From Grammothele lineata (taxonomy: Eukaryota > Basidiomycota > Agaricomycetes > Polyporales > Polyporaceae): a stretch of 64,000 nucleotides of DNA. The DNA lies in the NCBI GenBank assembly GCA_002150815.3, contig NDFF03000055.1:1-64000 (forward strand), read 5' to 3'. The translations under genes were made by a program, and so were the position numbers. The notes under the pieces are model-generated. The model was not told the DNA's origin, searched no databases, and saw only the letters and a program-made list of their open reading frames with translations. Position 1 is the stretch's first letter. Each line of letters opens with the position of its first letter. Below, one piece after another: positions 32,778-44,636 of this stretch.

Positions 32778-34322
32778 GGCGTACCGCGGGGAAAGGCAGG
32801 GGATGGAAGATCTCGAATAACTTACAGACGGGGCCCTTAAATCCTGGCGCCGCAGGAAGTCGTGAAACGGCCAGCCGCCCACAAACTCAGTCCCGCAGTG
32901 TCAGATTCGCCCGAGGGTATACGCTATCGGAGGAAGCGCTCTACTGTGGAAGGCGGCCCTTCCATGTATGTGCTAGAGGCGTCACTCTGCGACGCTTCTG
33001 CGGCGAGCCACGTGTTGCAATTTGTGACATGAACGTAGGCGCATGGAGCAACCGTGGAGTCGACACTTGGTCTATGGGGATGGTTATACGGAATTCCTGA
33101 GTATGAGATGCTCGTTAGCCCTTGGAGCAGTGACAGCGTGGGGGAGCGATGAGCAGACTCACCTTGAACGCTAATCAGGGAGGTGGCCATCACGCCTTCT
33201 TATAGCCGGGTGCGGAGGCGGGCGAACTATACCCATCGGATCTGATCGGCCCGTCAGGAGGTGGACGACTCGTCTGCTAGACCATGCCTTCGATGAGCAA
33301 GTAGGATTGCCGGACCTGTGTCGACGTGCTCCCTTGGTTCACAAACAGGCAGATGCACTACCGGAACATCACTATCCTCGTTCTTGGCGCTGTACAGTCC
33401 TGAACCGTGCCGGACTTCGGAATTCCGTTTCAGGCATACCCGAGCAGCAAATCCCTTGCCGCCAGCGCCCAAGGGAAGATGGGGAGAGATAGCAGCTGTC
33501 CCGCTCGGAAAGAAGACGTCGGAAGGTGGACCTGTACGTAGACGGTCCCGCGAGGCCTTCAGCACGAGGCGAAGAGATACCGGAGATTGATATTCCACGG
33601 CCGCTAGCAGGACAGTACGTCAGACTAGCCGCGACGCGAAGAAGGGATGGCGAAATAACCACCAATGAGGCGAGCTGTGGCTCACACCCGTTGCATCTTG
33701 CAGCCGCAGTTCCGTCGATCGTGCTGGAATGCTCGATACACTCGCTCTGGAACCTCCACCTTCGGCAGACTCAACAGGGCAGGGGGCAGCAGGGCAAGGG
33801 GCAGTTCTGTACAAAGTCTGAGTAACAAGAAAATGTGCAATTCCACTACGGAATGCCGGCTACCTTAGAAGCCGGCTCTTCGATATGTCAGACTTCTTTG
33901 TTCGAGAGGTCATGGTGTACACCACTCACTCGTCAGAGCCGTGGATCTGTTCCAGCTGGGCCAGGGCCTTTGATTTGAGCTCGCATTTGAGTCACGCAAG
34001 CACTCTAATGCAACCTTTCGCGCGCCGCTAGCCGCCGGAATTGAGAAATTACGGGCAGAAGGAAGTAGTGGGTCTGCACAAAGATGGTCTGAGTAACGAG
34101 GAAATCCGCTACTCCACCACGGAATGCCGGCTACCTTGGAAGCCGGCCCTTGGGTATGTCAGCCTTCTATGCTTGAGAGGTCTTGGTCTCCACTACTCAC
34201 CCATCATAGCCGTCCATCGTGCGCAATCAGCCGCCGGGATCGAGAATTCACAAGGGGAGAAAGGATATACGGAAGTGCAGTGGTACAATACACAATCCCA
34301 TAACAAAATAGTCACCGAACCA
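32778..34322. other. spacer of the right duplication unit
   Basis: No gene is recognised. Most of it matches 24316-25815. It includes the internal 271-bp duplication described separately. Confidence 0.45.
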
Positions 34323-34326
34323 TTAT
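33786..34326. repeat. internal tandem duplication, 271-bp period
   Basis: The block beginning TTCCACTACGGAATGCCGG at 33841 recurs at 34112 as CTCCACCACGGAATGCCGG, followed by matching Gly/Cys-rich sequence and a CACTCACTCGTCAG or CACTCACCCATCAT end. The left unit has only one copy, near 25530. The duplication therefore happened after the two large units separated, or was lost on the left. Confidence 0.65.
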
Positions 34327-35226
34327 ACAGCAAAACCCTAGCAGAACATTTAGCCCTCTCTCTGAGACCACCATCCAAGATAGGGTACTCACCCCATTGA
34401 CCATCAACGTCTGACCATTCACCCACGACCCTCCCTCGCCCACAAAGAACGACACCGCCTTCGCCACCTCCTCCGGCATCCCGAGCCTCTTAGCGGGGTG
34501 CAAGTTCCTGAAGAAGTCGAGGAGCTGCTCGGACTTGCCGTTGCGGAACAAGTCCGTGTCGGTCGGGCCGGGGGCGATGGTGTTGACGTTGATGCCGCGC
34601 GCGCCGAGGTCCTTGGCGAGAACGCGCGACATCTGCTCGATGGCGCCTTTGGTGGAGACGTAAAGGAGGTAGTTGGGGGTTACGGTTGACGCGCGGACGA
34701 GGGAGGTGGAGAAGAAGATGACGCGGCTGCCTGTATAGGGAAGGGACGACATGAGCATCAGTATGGGAAGAGGGACGAAGCAGCGCATATAGTCTGCGAC
34801 TTGTGCAAGAAATGGAGACGTACCTGGTTTGAGATGAGGCACGGCGTGCTGCACCATGAAGAGGGGCCCCTTGACGTTCGTGTTATAGTGGCGATCAAAG
34901 TCTTCTTCCGTCACGTCCGCGAGCACGTTGAGCTTCATAATCGCGGCATTAAGCACGAGAATGTCGAGCCGACCGAGCCGCTGGAGAGTATCGTCGATGA
35001 GGCGCTTTCCATCCGCAAGCGAGGTCATGTCCGCCTTGAGAGTGATCGCCTTGCCTGCGCCCTTCGCGTTGATCTCATCCGCGACTGTCTGCGCTGTCGA
35101 AGCGTTGGAGACGTAGTTGACTACGACGTTCGCGCCTTCCGAGGCGAGGCGGACTGCGATCGCTGCGCCGATACCGCGAGAGGAACCGGTGATGAGCGCA
35201 ACCTTTCCAGAGAGTGGGAGAGCCAT
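34323..35226 (-). CDS. short-chain dehydrogenase/reductase (SDR), intact copy
   Basis: Three exons, 35226-34824, 34730-34393 and 34337-34323, give 251 residues; the last exon is only 15 nt and supplies the usual Gly-Gly-Phe-Ala-Val end. Motifs of a classical SDR are complete: Thr-Gly-Ser-Ser-Arg-Gly-Ile-Gly at about 13-20 for NAD(P), Asn-Ala-Ala-Ile near 90, a Ser in the strand before the active site, Tyr-Val-Ser-Thr-Lys as the catalytic Tyr/Lys pair, and Ile-Ala-Pro-Gly-Pro-Thr. The first cofactor-loop residues favour NADP(H) as in 3-oxoacyl-ACP-reductase-like SDRs, but the substrate is unknown. Longer upstream reading to 35319 is open but weakly coding. It has a broken twin at 25816-26617. 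Confidence 0.85.
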
Positions 35227-36190
35227 GGATGTTGTTATACGGGAAAAGGATAGGGATGAAGGGGTTCGCGCGAGCGATACGAAGAGCGATAGGGGCGATT
35301 GAGAGGCTGGCGGAGACATACCTCATCAACATCGTTCTTATATGCTCTTGTCGCAATGACGACACATTGTCATCACATCCTACGGCATCTCTACCTGCTG
35401 AAGAGGTCTGAATAATCTTCTCGCTAAGGTCCTTGACTCGAGTCGAAGCGGAGTTCCGCGCGGAGGGGTGGGTGGGTTTTTCTCCGATGGGCACAATGAT
35501 TGCAGTGTCGGCGCGAGGCCGCGACGGTTATGTTGGCAGCAGCGGGGAGGATATGGGTCGTTGGATGGATACGTACAGTACCAGACACCGGCGGAATCGC
35601 ATGGCAAGGCGGGCTGAAGCCGCTGCGCGTACAAGAGTTGAACATGAAGTGTATCCTCTGGACTCGGCCTCCATGACGTCGGAGATATGGACAACGCTCA
35701 ACCCAGGGTCCAGAGAGATCCATGATATTGATCACGGAGGGTTGAAATGAATTGTCGAGGTCACCTCAATGTCCAGAACGCCGCGCGATAGCTTTTGTAC
35801 GGAACAAATTGCAAGCATCGCAGTGTCAGGCTGGATGCCCTTCGACGTTCGCTGGGCGCGCAGAGCGATGAACGGTGAGATTGATATTCAGCGCCGACGC
35901 CGAGTCACATAGCAGGAGACAGATGGCACAGTACGTTGGCGACAACTAGTGGGAGATGCGTAGGAGAGGCGGTGGAAGCCCGGCTATGCCTGTTAGTAGG
36001 GCTTATTGACTTCTTTCAACCAGCTACAACGCCGGTATTGACCGTTGCACTAGAAGATGATAGATGAGATCATAGTCGCTTATCGGTGCGATTAGCTCTC
36101 TGGCGGTGCCGCTGGATGGGCCACGTTTACTCCTTAGCCGCCACCGCTAACTCGCTGCTCGCTGTGCTGCGCAGCGAGCAACCCTCGACC
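35227..36190. other. intergenic between divergent SDR and VPS10 genes
   Basis: The first 500 bases match the left unit's region upstream of its SDR copy (26618-27120). A + strand frame shared by both (Ala-Arg-Thr-Arg-Val-Glu..Tyr-Pro-Leu-Asp-Ser-Ala-Ser-Met-Thr-Ser) is the most conserved part and could be a fragment of another gene. The rest, from 35750, is unremarkable promoter-like DNA. Confidence 0.45.
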
Positions 36191-39100
36191 ATGGCCCACC
36201 ACCGGGCCCTCCTCTTCCTCTGGAGCCTCGCGCTGTGGCTCGCACTCGTCTTTGGTCAACCCTCGCGCGATGTTACCCGCTTCGAAAACCTCCCGGCAAG
36301 ACTGTTCTTCTTCGATGACGCACCCGTACGTGCACCACGCGGTCCCTCTCATGACGCGTCTGCTCACGTTCGCGCTTGCCTCGGCAGAACGCCATCTACC
36401 ACGACGTCGTCAATGGCATCGTCTATGTATCCCCAGATGAGGGCAAGACATGGGAACCTGCAGATAATGTTCCGGCCGGCCAGGCTGCAATGGTCATAGA
36501 GCATCCATTCGACAACAGACTCGTGCGTATGTCCCTGCGTCTAGTCTCTTCCCTGCTAAAGGTCGCGTCCAGGCCTTTATTCTCTCGCGAGGGAAGACAC
36601 ATTGGCGCACCGAGGATCGCGGTCTGACATGGCGATCATTCGACATGCCTCTCTCCCCCGCGCTCATAGGACGACCTCTCTCTTTCCACTCGGATTCCAC
36701 AAAGTCCGGGTACATCCTCTACCAAGGCACAGCGTGCAGTAACTCCGGAGGCTGGGGATCTATATGTTACGATGAAGTGAGTGTTCGTCCTCCTCGCGCG
36801 ATCATCCCCCTACACCATATCCCCTGTCCCCGCGAGAAGGGAGGTCTGCAGAACGCACAAGGCCGGAGCGCCGTTCCGGCCTGCGTTGATGGGACGTTCC
36901 TGGCTATTTTGGCCACTGATGGGCCTGGCATTCTCGTGTGTGGCGGAAGGTGCACGTTCGGTCTACGCAGACCTGCCCGCGCCGTCGTCTATCTCATTGC
37001 ACACGCGTTTCGAGTTGGCTGCAGTATGGGCGGACGGCTTCCTCGTCTTATTCGCCACGCGTACATGTGGGATCTAACCGTTCTCTTGCAGACCTACTAC
37101 ACGACAGACGCGTTCAGCTCCGAATCCAGGCTTCTCCTCGCAGAGACTTCACGCTGTCAATTCGCACACAGCAGCAAAGACTTCAGGCATGAAGCCCACA
37201 TAGACTTGATCTACTGCGTCGCCTTCGAGACCTCGTCCAACACCCCCTCCCACAGCCTCTCCGCCAGCCGCGTCTTCTCCTCCACCGACTTCTTCCAAAC
37301 CGAGAAGAAGCTCGAGGACTTCGGCATCGGCAAGAACGCGCGGGGCGTCGTCGCGTTCGCCATCGTCTCCAAGTTCGCCGTGGTCGCGATGAAGGACCTC
37401 ACCGACGGCTCGCACGGGGACATGCTCCTCTACGTCACCGTGGACACCAAGACGTGGGCGAAGGCGTCCTTCCCGCACTCGTCCTCGGCGCGGCTGCGCG
37501 AGAACGCGTACACGATCGTCGAGTCTACGACGCACTCCCTCGCCGTGGACGTGCTTGACCACTCCCAGGCGCCGATCGGCACGATGTTCGTCAGTAACTC
37601 GAACGGTACGTTCTTTGTTGAGTCCCTCAAGGACACGAACAGGAACGAGATGGGCTATGTCGACTTTGAGACGATTTACGGGGTGGAGGGCGTTGGTATC
37701 GCGAACGTTGTGCGGAACGCGCAGGAGGTAGACTCGCGCCGCGCACCGAAACAGCTCCAGTCGCGCATCACCTTCGATGATGGTGAGGTTGCTCAATGTC
37801 CCTCTCAGGAAGAATGAAGATACTGACATCATCCCTAACAGGCCGTACATGGTCCCGCCTTACACCTCCAAATGAAGACAGCGAAGGTCGTCGAATCAAC
37901 TGCGACCCCGGAGACGATTCCTGCTCATTACATCTACACTCCGTCACGCTCCCGCACAACTTCGGCCGCGTATTCTCCTCTCCCGCGCCTGGATTCGTAA
38001 TGGGTGTCGGCTCAATTGGAGACTATCTCCGGCCATACGAGGAGTGCGACACGTTCCTCAGCACGGACGGCGGTATCTCGTGGAAGATGGTCCTCAAGGA
38101 TGCGCACAAGTACGAGTTCGGCGACCAGGGGAGCATTCTTGTTGCCGTCAACGACGAGGATGGAGTGAGCGAGATCAACTACTCGACTGACTATGGCAGG
38201 AGTTGGTGCGTCGCGTGCCTTTTTCCTCCTCTTTCTTTCTCCTAATTGTCCTCAACTTGATAGGAAACCGTACGATTTGGGAATCCGCCTCCGAGCCCGC
38301 ATCCTGACCACCGTCGGCGACTCGACCTCCCAAAAGTTCCTTCTCGTCGGGCAAATCGCACGCGCGGACCAAAAGCCCAACGAAGGCCACTTCGCCACAA
38401 TTTTCCTCGACTTCGCCTCCCTCGACCGGCGCAAGTGCACAGACGGCGACTTCGAGGACTGGGTCGCGCGCACGAGCAAGCACAAGTGCCTGATGGGCCA
38501 CGAGCAGGTGTATAGGCGCAGAAAGGCGGACGCGAACTGCTTCGTAGGGGAGAAGTTCCGCGACCCGGTGCCCAATGAGCGGCCGTGCCCGTGCGAGGAC
38601 GATGACTACGAGTGGTGCGTAGCTGCATCTGAGTAGCGGGGAGTGAGCTGACGAATGTGCTGCAGTGACTACAACTTCGTCAAGGTGGACAATAAGTGTA
38701 TCCCCGCCGGGCCGGAACCTATTCCGAGTGACGTGTGTCGGGAACCGCACGAGACATACATGGGATCCTCCGGATACCGCCTCATACCAGGGAACACTTG
38801 CGACCGCAATCGCGGTATCAAGAAAGATGACCCTGTCGAGAAGTCTTGCAGGAACGGTAAGGCCTGTGTTTCCGGATATGACGTCATATGCTAATACGCT
38901 GGGCGTCAATGTAGCGCAACCGCAGGAAGGCCAGATTATCCACCAGACTGTGGGTGTACTCGTATACGCCGATGTTCACCGGGACTAACTCTTTCTGTAG
39001 TTCGAGTTCCCTGCACCTATTGTTCAATATGCCTACTTCCAGAAGTCGACAGTCATTCTCGTCCGCCTGGCAGATCACAGTATCTGGCAGTCGCCGAATG

Positions 39101-41629
39101 AAGGATACACGTGGAACCGTATCAAGCCCGAAGAAACTTTCCTCGCGTTCTATCACCACACCTTCGCCAACGACCGCGCATACCTCATCACCAACACCAA
39201 CACCCACTGGTACACGACCGACACAGGCCGTTCCTGGCACAAAATGACGAGCCAAACGCTCCCGAACTCGTTCGGGCTCCCCGTCCTGCACTTCCACCCG
39301 CTCAAGTCGGACTACCTCATCTGGACCGGCAACGAGGGCTGCACGGGCTTCGGGGAGAACTGCCACGTGCAGGCGCACTACTCGCTCATGAACGGGCGCG
39401 ACTGGAAGCCGATCGAGCGGTACGTGCGCAACTGCGCGTGGGCGCGCGACGCGGAGCTCCACACGGACCCGACCCAGATCCTCTGCGAGTCCTACCGCGA
39501 CAAGCGCGGCAACCAGCGCGCGTTCGGGATGGACAACCCGCTTGAGCTCATTGGCGGCACGCAGTACTTTGAGAGGAAGACGAAGATTTTCGACCATGTT
39601 GTTGGTTTTGCGAAGTTCTCTGAGTACTTGATCGTCGCTGAGGTAGGTGGTTTACATTTTGGTGGTGTGAGCCACGGACTCATAGTTCGTCCTCTTAGTA
39701 CCAAGCGGAAAAACGCACACTCGACATCCAGGTCTCTCTCGACGGACGGAACTTCGCACCTGGCGAGTTCCCGCCGAACATGCGCCCCGACCAGCACGTA
39801 AGTGGTGTATGTCACAGGCAATGGTAGACGTACTCACGTCCCAGGTTTTCTAGGCATACACGATCCTGGAATCGAGCACGAAGTCGGTCTTCCTCCACGT
39901 CACCACATCCGAGCCCCCAGCGCCCTACTGGGGGAACATCCTGAAGTCAAACTCCAACGGGACGTACTTTGGTCTCTCCATGGATAACGTCAACAGGAAT
40001 GACGCGGGCTACGTTGACTTTGAGAAGATGGTCGGACTGGACGGGATTGCACTCATCAATATCGTCGGAAACCCTCACGAGGCGCCTCTGACGGGCCGCA
40101 AGCTCATCCAGACGAGGATCACGCATAACGATGGTAGGGGCTATAGGATGGCTCAGTCTGGTACTATCACTGATCACGCTCACAGGTGGCACCTGGCGCT
40201 CGTTGGTCCCGCCCCCAAAGGATTCTCTCGATAACCGTTACCCGTGCGATAGCACGAAATGTGCTCTACACATCCATGGCTACACTGAACGCTACGACGC
40301 CCGCGCGACCTTCAGCACTCCCTCCGTCCCCGGTCTTCTCATGGCCGTCGGGACCGTTGGCGAGTACCTGGAGGCCTACGACCAGAGCGACACTTTCCTC
40401 AGCCGCGACGCCGGCTTCACATGGGAGGAGGTCCACAAGGATGCACACCTGTGGGAGTTTGGCGACTCAGGCTCGATCCTGGTAATGGCAAACGACGAGG
40501 GCCCGACGGACCACGTCATGTTCAGCACCGACGAGGGTCTCAGTTGGCGCGAATACAAGTTCTCGGACGAGGCGATGCGCGTCAAGGCGATCGTTACCGT
40601 TCCTTCAGACACAAGCCGGCGCTTCATACTGCTTGGCTTCTACCCCCGCGCAAAGAACGCGGCGGTTGCCGTCCAGGTCGACTTCTCGTCCCTCACGCGT
40701 AGGCAGTGCGTGCTCGATCCGGATAACCCTGTGAACGACGATTTCGAGTTGTGGAGCCCAAGTGAGGAGCGCGAGGAGCAGTGTCTCTTTGGCCGCCAGG
40801 TGCGTCCCTCATACTACACCTACGCTATGACTTTGTGTTGACGCATTCTACAGACGCTCTATCACCGCCGCAGACGTAACGCTCAGTGCGTTGTTGGTGA
40901 TTCACCGAAGGCGCAAGAGAAGTTCGTGAAGCATTGCCAATGCCAGCCGATCGACTTCGAATGGTGCGTGACCACGTAGACACCCCTGCTCTCTACCCTG
41001 TGACTGATGTCCTGCCTTAGCGAGTTCAACCACGTCCGCACCGACGCCGGCGAGTGCGTACTCATGCCGGGTCTCTCGCCCCGCGATCCAGACATGGCGG
41101 GCCAGTGTCGCGACGGTGCGGCGGAGTGGTACGAACTCACTCCGTACCGCAAAGTACCGGTGTCGTCATGCGAAGGCGGCAAGCGCCTCGATCGCGGCAC
41201 CGCGCACCCTTGTCCGGGCATCCAGGGCCACAGCGCGTTCTTCTGGCTCATGATGCTCTTTATTCCTGTCGCATTCGCCTGCCTCATGGGCTACTGGTGG
41301 CACCGTCGCAGCCGCAGAGGGTACGTTCTCCCGTTCATATTTAGCCGATGCTTCACACACTGACGTCATCCCGCGCTCTCTCCATCCTCAGTGCGATCCG
41401 TCTACCAGGCGGAGACACAGGTCCGAGCTATGGCGTCGACTCTGGTGTGCTCGCAACACTCGCAAGCGTGCCATGGTTCCTCGTCGGCCTTGGAGGCATT
41501 GCGTACGAGTGGATTGCAGAGAAGGTCGAGTCGGCGTACATTCAACTGCGCGGGCGGCGCGGGTATGGATACCGGAACGTCGCGGTGGACGAAGATGCGC
41601 AGATACTGCGGTTCGAAGACGAGGAGTAG
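36191..41629 (+). CDS. VPS10: VPS10/sortilin vacuolar protein-sorting receptor
   Basis: Fifteen exons join in frame: 36191-36325, 36388-36522, 36573-36776, 37092-37782, 37842-38205, 38264-38614, 38666-38856, 38915-38949, 39001-39642, 39699-39797, 39854-40133, 40186-40799, 40854-40963, 41021-41320 and 41392-41629. They give 1462 residues, close to yeast Vps10. A signal peptide (about 1-23) precedes two VPS10 ten-bladed propellers. BNR-like Asp-x-Gly-x-Thr-Trp or Ser-x-Asp-x-Gly-x-Ser-Trp turns recur, and each propeller ends in a Cys-rich module (for example Pro-Cys-Pro-Cys near 38583 and Cys-Gln-Cys-Gln near 40940). A membrane helix follows near 41240-41300, then a second hydrophobic stretch and an acidic tail. 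The receptor cycles between Golgi and endosome carrying hydrolases. Two hydrophobic stretches at the end are more than the single helix expected. Confidence 0.93.
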
Positions 41630-42861
41630 GCCGGCGTGGTTCTATCCGGAGTTCTCGTGAGTAGGGGAAGGAAAAGGGAGACGAAGGAGGCGGAGATCCT
41701 GGACTTGCTCTCTCCGCCGTCGTCACTTCAGCTAGTGTTTATTGAATACCAGTACTGCCTCTCCGTCGCGCCGCGCCGCTCGCTGACTGTCTAATTTGCT
41801 CTTGATACACTCTGCCCCAGTATAGCTTTGGATGTATACGCCTATTGTATGTATTGTCGTGTCGCTGGGAGCAGAACGCTCCCTCAGGTCTATTTACTTG
41901 GCACTTCACAAGATTGTTGATTGCACCTGAGCTTGACTGCTAAGTGTCGCCCGACGTCGCCGGTAGCCGGTAACTCCGGCCCGATCTAGACGCGCATCGC
42001 GAACGCACCGCCTCGCCACTCCGAGTCGGACCGGCAAGTGTTGTTGTATCCCTCGGTCCACTGGCAACCAGCTAACTCGACGGTCCACAATCGTGTCCAA
42101 AGTGAGCTCCGCCCCTCAGAAATGAACATGCATTCCACATCAATCCTGCTCAACGTGAGGCAAATTCACTCAGAAAAAGCCCGTGCGGCGAACTATCAGG
42201 TGCGCGGCGGTCTTCCAAAGTTCATTGCACTGACGTCCTTTCTGTCGCAGACTCTGGAATCCCGCGGGGTTCGGAACTCATTGCCCTCTCCAGTATGACA
42301 GGATACTCGGGCGCGCAGTCGCAGCCGGCAAATCTCTTACGGTCCTTGGCACCGCACAGAGGTTTCTTCCGCGCCACGCAACAACGACGAAACTCTAGGC
42401 TCCAGTCCACCTCCGCATATCTTTTGCAGCCTCTGTTCTCTGTGACGCAGTCTTTCTATCTGAGTGCTCCCCAAACGTGCCCAGCGAGAATATCTTACAC
42501 TCAAAATTGCTTAACCGTCCACTTTGAGGTCGTCGGTGACAGCTCAAATGCCAGCGTGGAGCTCGACCTGGCGAGGTTGCGTTACCGTCGAGTCGTTGGA
42601 CCATCTCAGGTCTCGAAAAACATCGCATTCCATGACATATGCATTCTCTCTCTGGATCTCGGACTGAACTCACGTAGCGCACCACGGTGGACGCGTCAGA
42701 AACTCAAGGAGTAGCTTTTTCCAGTCTAGTCCTTCGTTCCTACGTCACTCGCCGTAGAGCTGCGACGTGGATATATAACAACGCATTCGAGATCAGCACT
42801 ACATCCAGCAGGTATACTCTTCGCGTACCAATCCGTCTCGCACCCGCCTCCCGAGTTCCCC
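41630..42861. other. intergenic, nothing recognised
   Basis: Short frames without domains on both strands. Two overlapping frames at 42295-42714 (+) and 42395-42685 (-) are equally open, so I call neither. Confidence 0.5.
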
Positions 42862-44636
42862 ATGGCATTCACACCAGAGAGAGAGATTGCTGAACGGTAC
42901 ATGCCTGCTTAATCTATGTGTGCTTCACTAAACTCCTGTTGACAGATTATGGGCGACTCAATATTGCAGACTTGCGGCATCCGGTGAGATAGCTGCCGTT
43001 ATCGATTATGTCGCTGTCTAATCCACTTCATGCCCAGTATTCTTGATTTACGACTGTTTTATCACTCTCGGGAGAGAGGCTGAGCTCTTCTGGAGTGGAT
43101 ACTCCACGAGTGCAGCCATCCTCTTCTATCTAAATCGCTACTTATCCCTTCTCGGAAACATTTACTGCCTTAGCACGTTGATTCCCATGTCTGATAAGGT
43201 TCATCTCTTTTCCTCGCTGATTCATATTGAGTTCCCGTCCACTAACGATACTCTATCAGAGGTGCTATTTTCGGCCCGTTCCTAGTCGGCGATATGCGGT
43301 CATGCTAATCCCGCTACGCTAGCTGCTCAGTGACGATGAGAATCACATATGCCATATACCTAGGACAATATGTCTTCCCTTTAGGTTCGTCGTTGCTTAT
43401 ATTCAGATGCTTTTGCAATTAGTTAGGTCTGTCAGTGTTTCAGACATTAAGGATCTATGCACTCAGCGGAAGCAGGGTGCTCGTGATTCTTGCTATCTTG
43501 CTGGGTGGTGTTATACCCATGGCGGCCAACATTGTATGTCGTCAGGATGAGAGTCATGTTCTTCTAACTAATCGATACGCACATGAAGGCTCAATATTTC
43601 TTTGGACTGTCCGGAGAGGAAATGGTTGGCATCGGATGTTACACTGTATACGGAAATAGGTTCTTACAACGGGACTTCACGATGTGCGTGTCTAGTTTAC
43701 CCTCTCCACGAGAAACTCGCATCTACTGACATCACACCGACAGTGGTACGACTTCTGTCATGTCTAGTTCGCTAAATAACGGCGTCTTATATAAAATCAT
43801 AGTGACAATCATTCCCAGAGTATCTCTTATGGCAGTGGACGCGCTGTTCATGCTCGTTACCTGGTTTTGTTTATCTAGAAGAGGACTTCTTGGTCACCCT
43901 GCGCTTAGTCTATCGAAGGTGCTCATGCGCGATGGTGAGTTGAACTGAGGCAATTGAAGATATCCTTGCTGAAATTTGTCAATTCAGGCCTTCGTTATTT
44001 CTTGTGCGTTCAGACATGCTCATTCGTGCTCGTCGGCGCATATCTGATAACTTTTCTCGAAATAGTGCATTGATACTCCTTAATGCGCTCAACCTGGCTC
44101 TGTCGCTCACTATCGTATGTCTGCCTTCGACGTCTACCACCTCATAGCTTTGAATAACACACTCTACAGAACCGAGGTCTCTACAAGGCAGGCTCATACG
44201 TGAGCCTGTTCTCGCAGCCGTGAGTCGTCGCTCAATCATGAAAGCAATCAAAGCAGTTCTGACACGCCCTAGAATCAAATCCGCGCTCGTTTCGCGCTTT
44301 CTCTTGGACCTCCAGAAGGCGATCAGACAGAAGGTCGACTTGGAAACTCTCGGAGACTCACGAATGGATACAGTCGCAGAGGGGGCGCAGAGTCTCGTGT
44401 TCGAACGAGTAGTACGGCCGCTTGGTACCCCGATTGACCCGGATTTGGACCCCGAAGACATTATGTATCCCGATGGAGATAATGCTGCTAATGAAGCAGA
44501 GCTCCACGAGGGTTATAGCTCCAGCATCCCTTTGGATAACGTAAGAAGCGTGAGTAACAGAGAGCGTGCAGAAGATGATATTGTGGAAGTTCCCGTGCGT
44601 CATTTTCGCCTACGTTACACCGCAAACTCATGCTGA
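42862..44636 (+). CDS. DUF6533 multi-pass membrane protein, copy 6
   Basis: The exon chain is the clearest of the seven. A 35-nt first exon at 42862-42896 gives a 12-residue leader. A short exon has Thr-Gln-Tyr-Cys-Arg-Leu-Ala-Ala. The signature exon is near 43035-43198: Tyr-Asp-Cys-Phe-Ile-Thr-Leu, Glu-Leu-Phe-Trp, Leu-Asn-Arg-Tyr-Leu, ending Pro-Met-Ser-Asp-Lys. Then come Thr-Tyr-Ala-Ile-Tyr-Leu near 43345, Leu-Arg-Ile-Tyr-Ala-Leu and a helix near 43440-43530, Leu-Val-Thr-Trp-Phe-Cys-Leu-Ser-Arg-Arg-Gly near 43860, and the tail with Leu-Val-Ser-Arg-Phe-Leu-Leu-Asp-Leu-Gln-Lys near 44285, stopping at 44636. It lies on the opposite strand to copies 1-5. The cytosolic tail is acidic and about 110 residues long. 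Confidence 0.68.

Larger units (their letters stand above)
30988..35735. repeat. segmental duplication, right unit
   Basis: Partner of 22536-27120 in the same orientation, with the same gene order. The match to the left unit ends abruptly near 35735, where the left unit continues into the HET fragment and this one does not. It carries an extra internal 271-bp duplication at about 33786-34326. Its SDR gene is intact, so this unit is the better preserved. Confidence 0.8.

Noticed and set aside
22536..35735. The paired units as LTRs of a retrotransposon
   Set aside because: They are about 4.7 kb long and contain intron-bearing genes; no gag-pol, primer-binding site or polypurine tract is seen between them.
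37149..37850. 234-codon - strand frame
   Set aside because: It lies wholly inside VPS10 exon 4 on the opposite strand; GC-rich third positions of the real gene create it.
42295..42714. 139-codon frame between VPS10 and the sixth DUF6533 gene
   Set aside because: An antisense frame of similar length overlaps it and no motif is seen in either.
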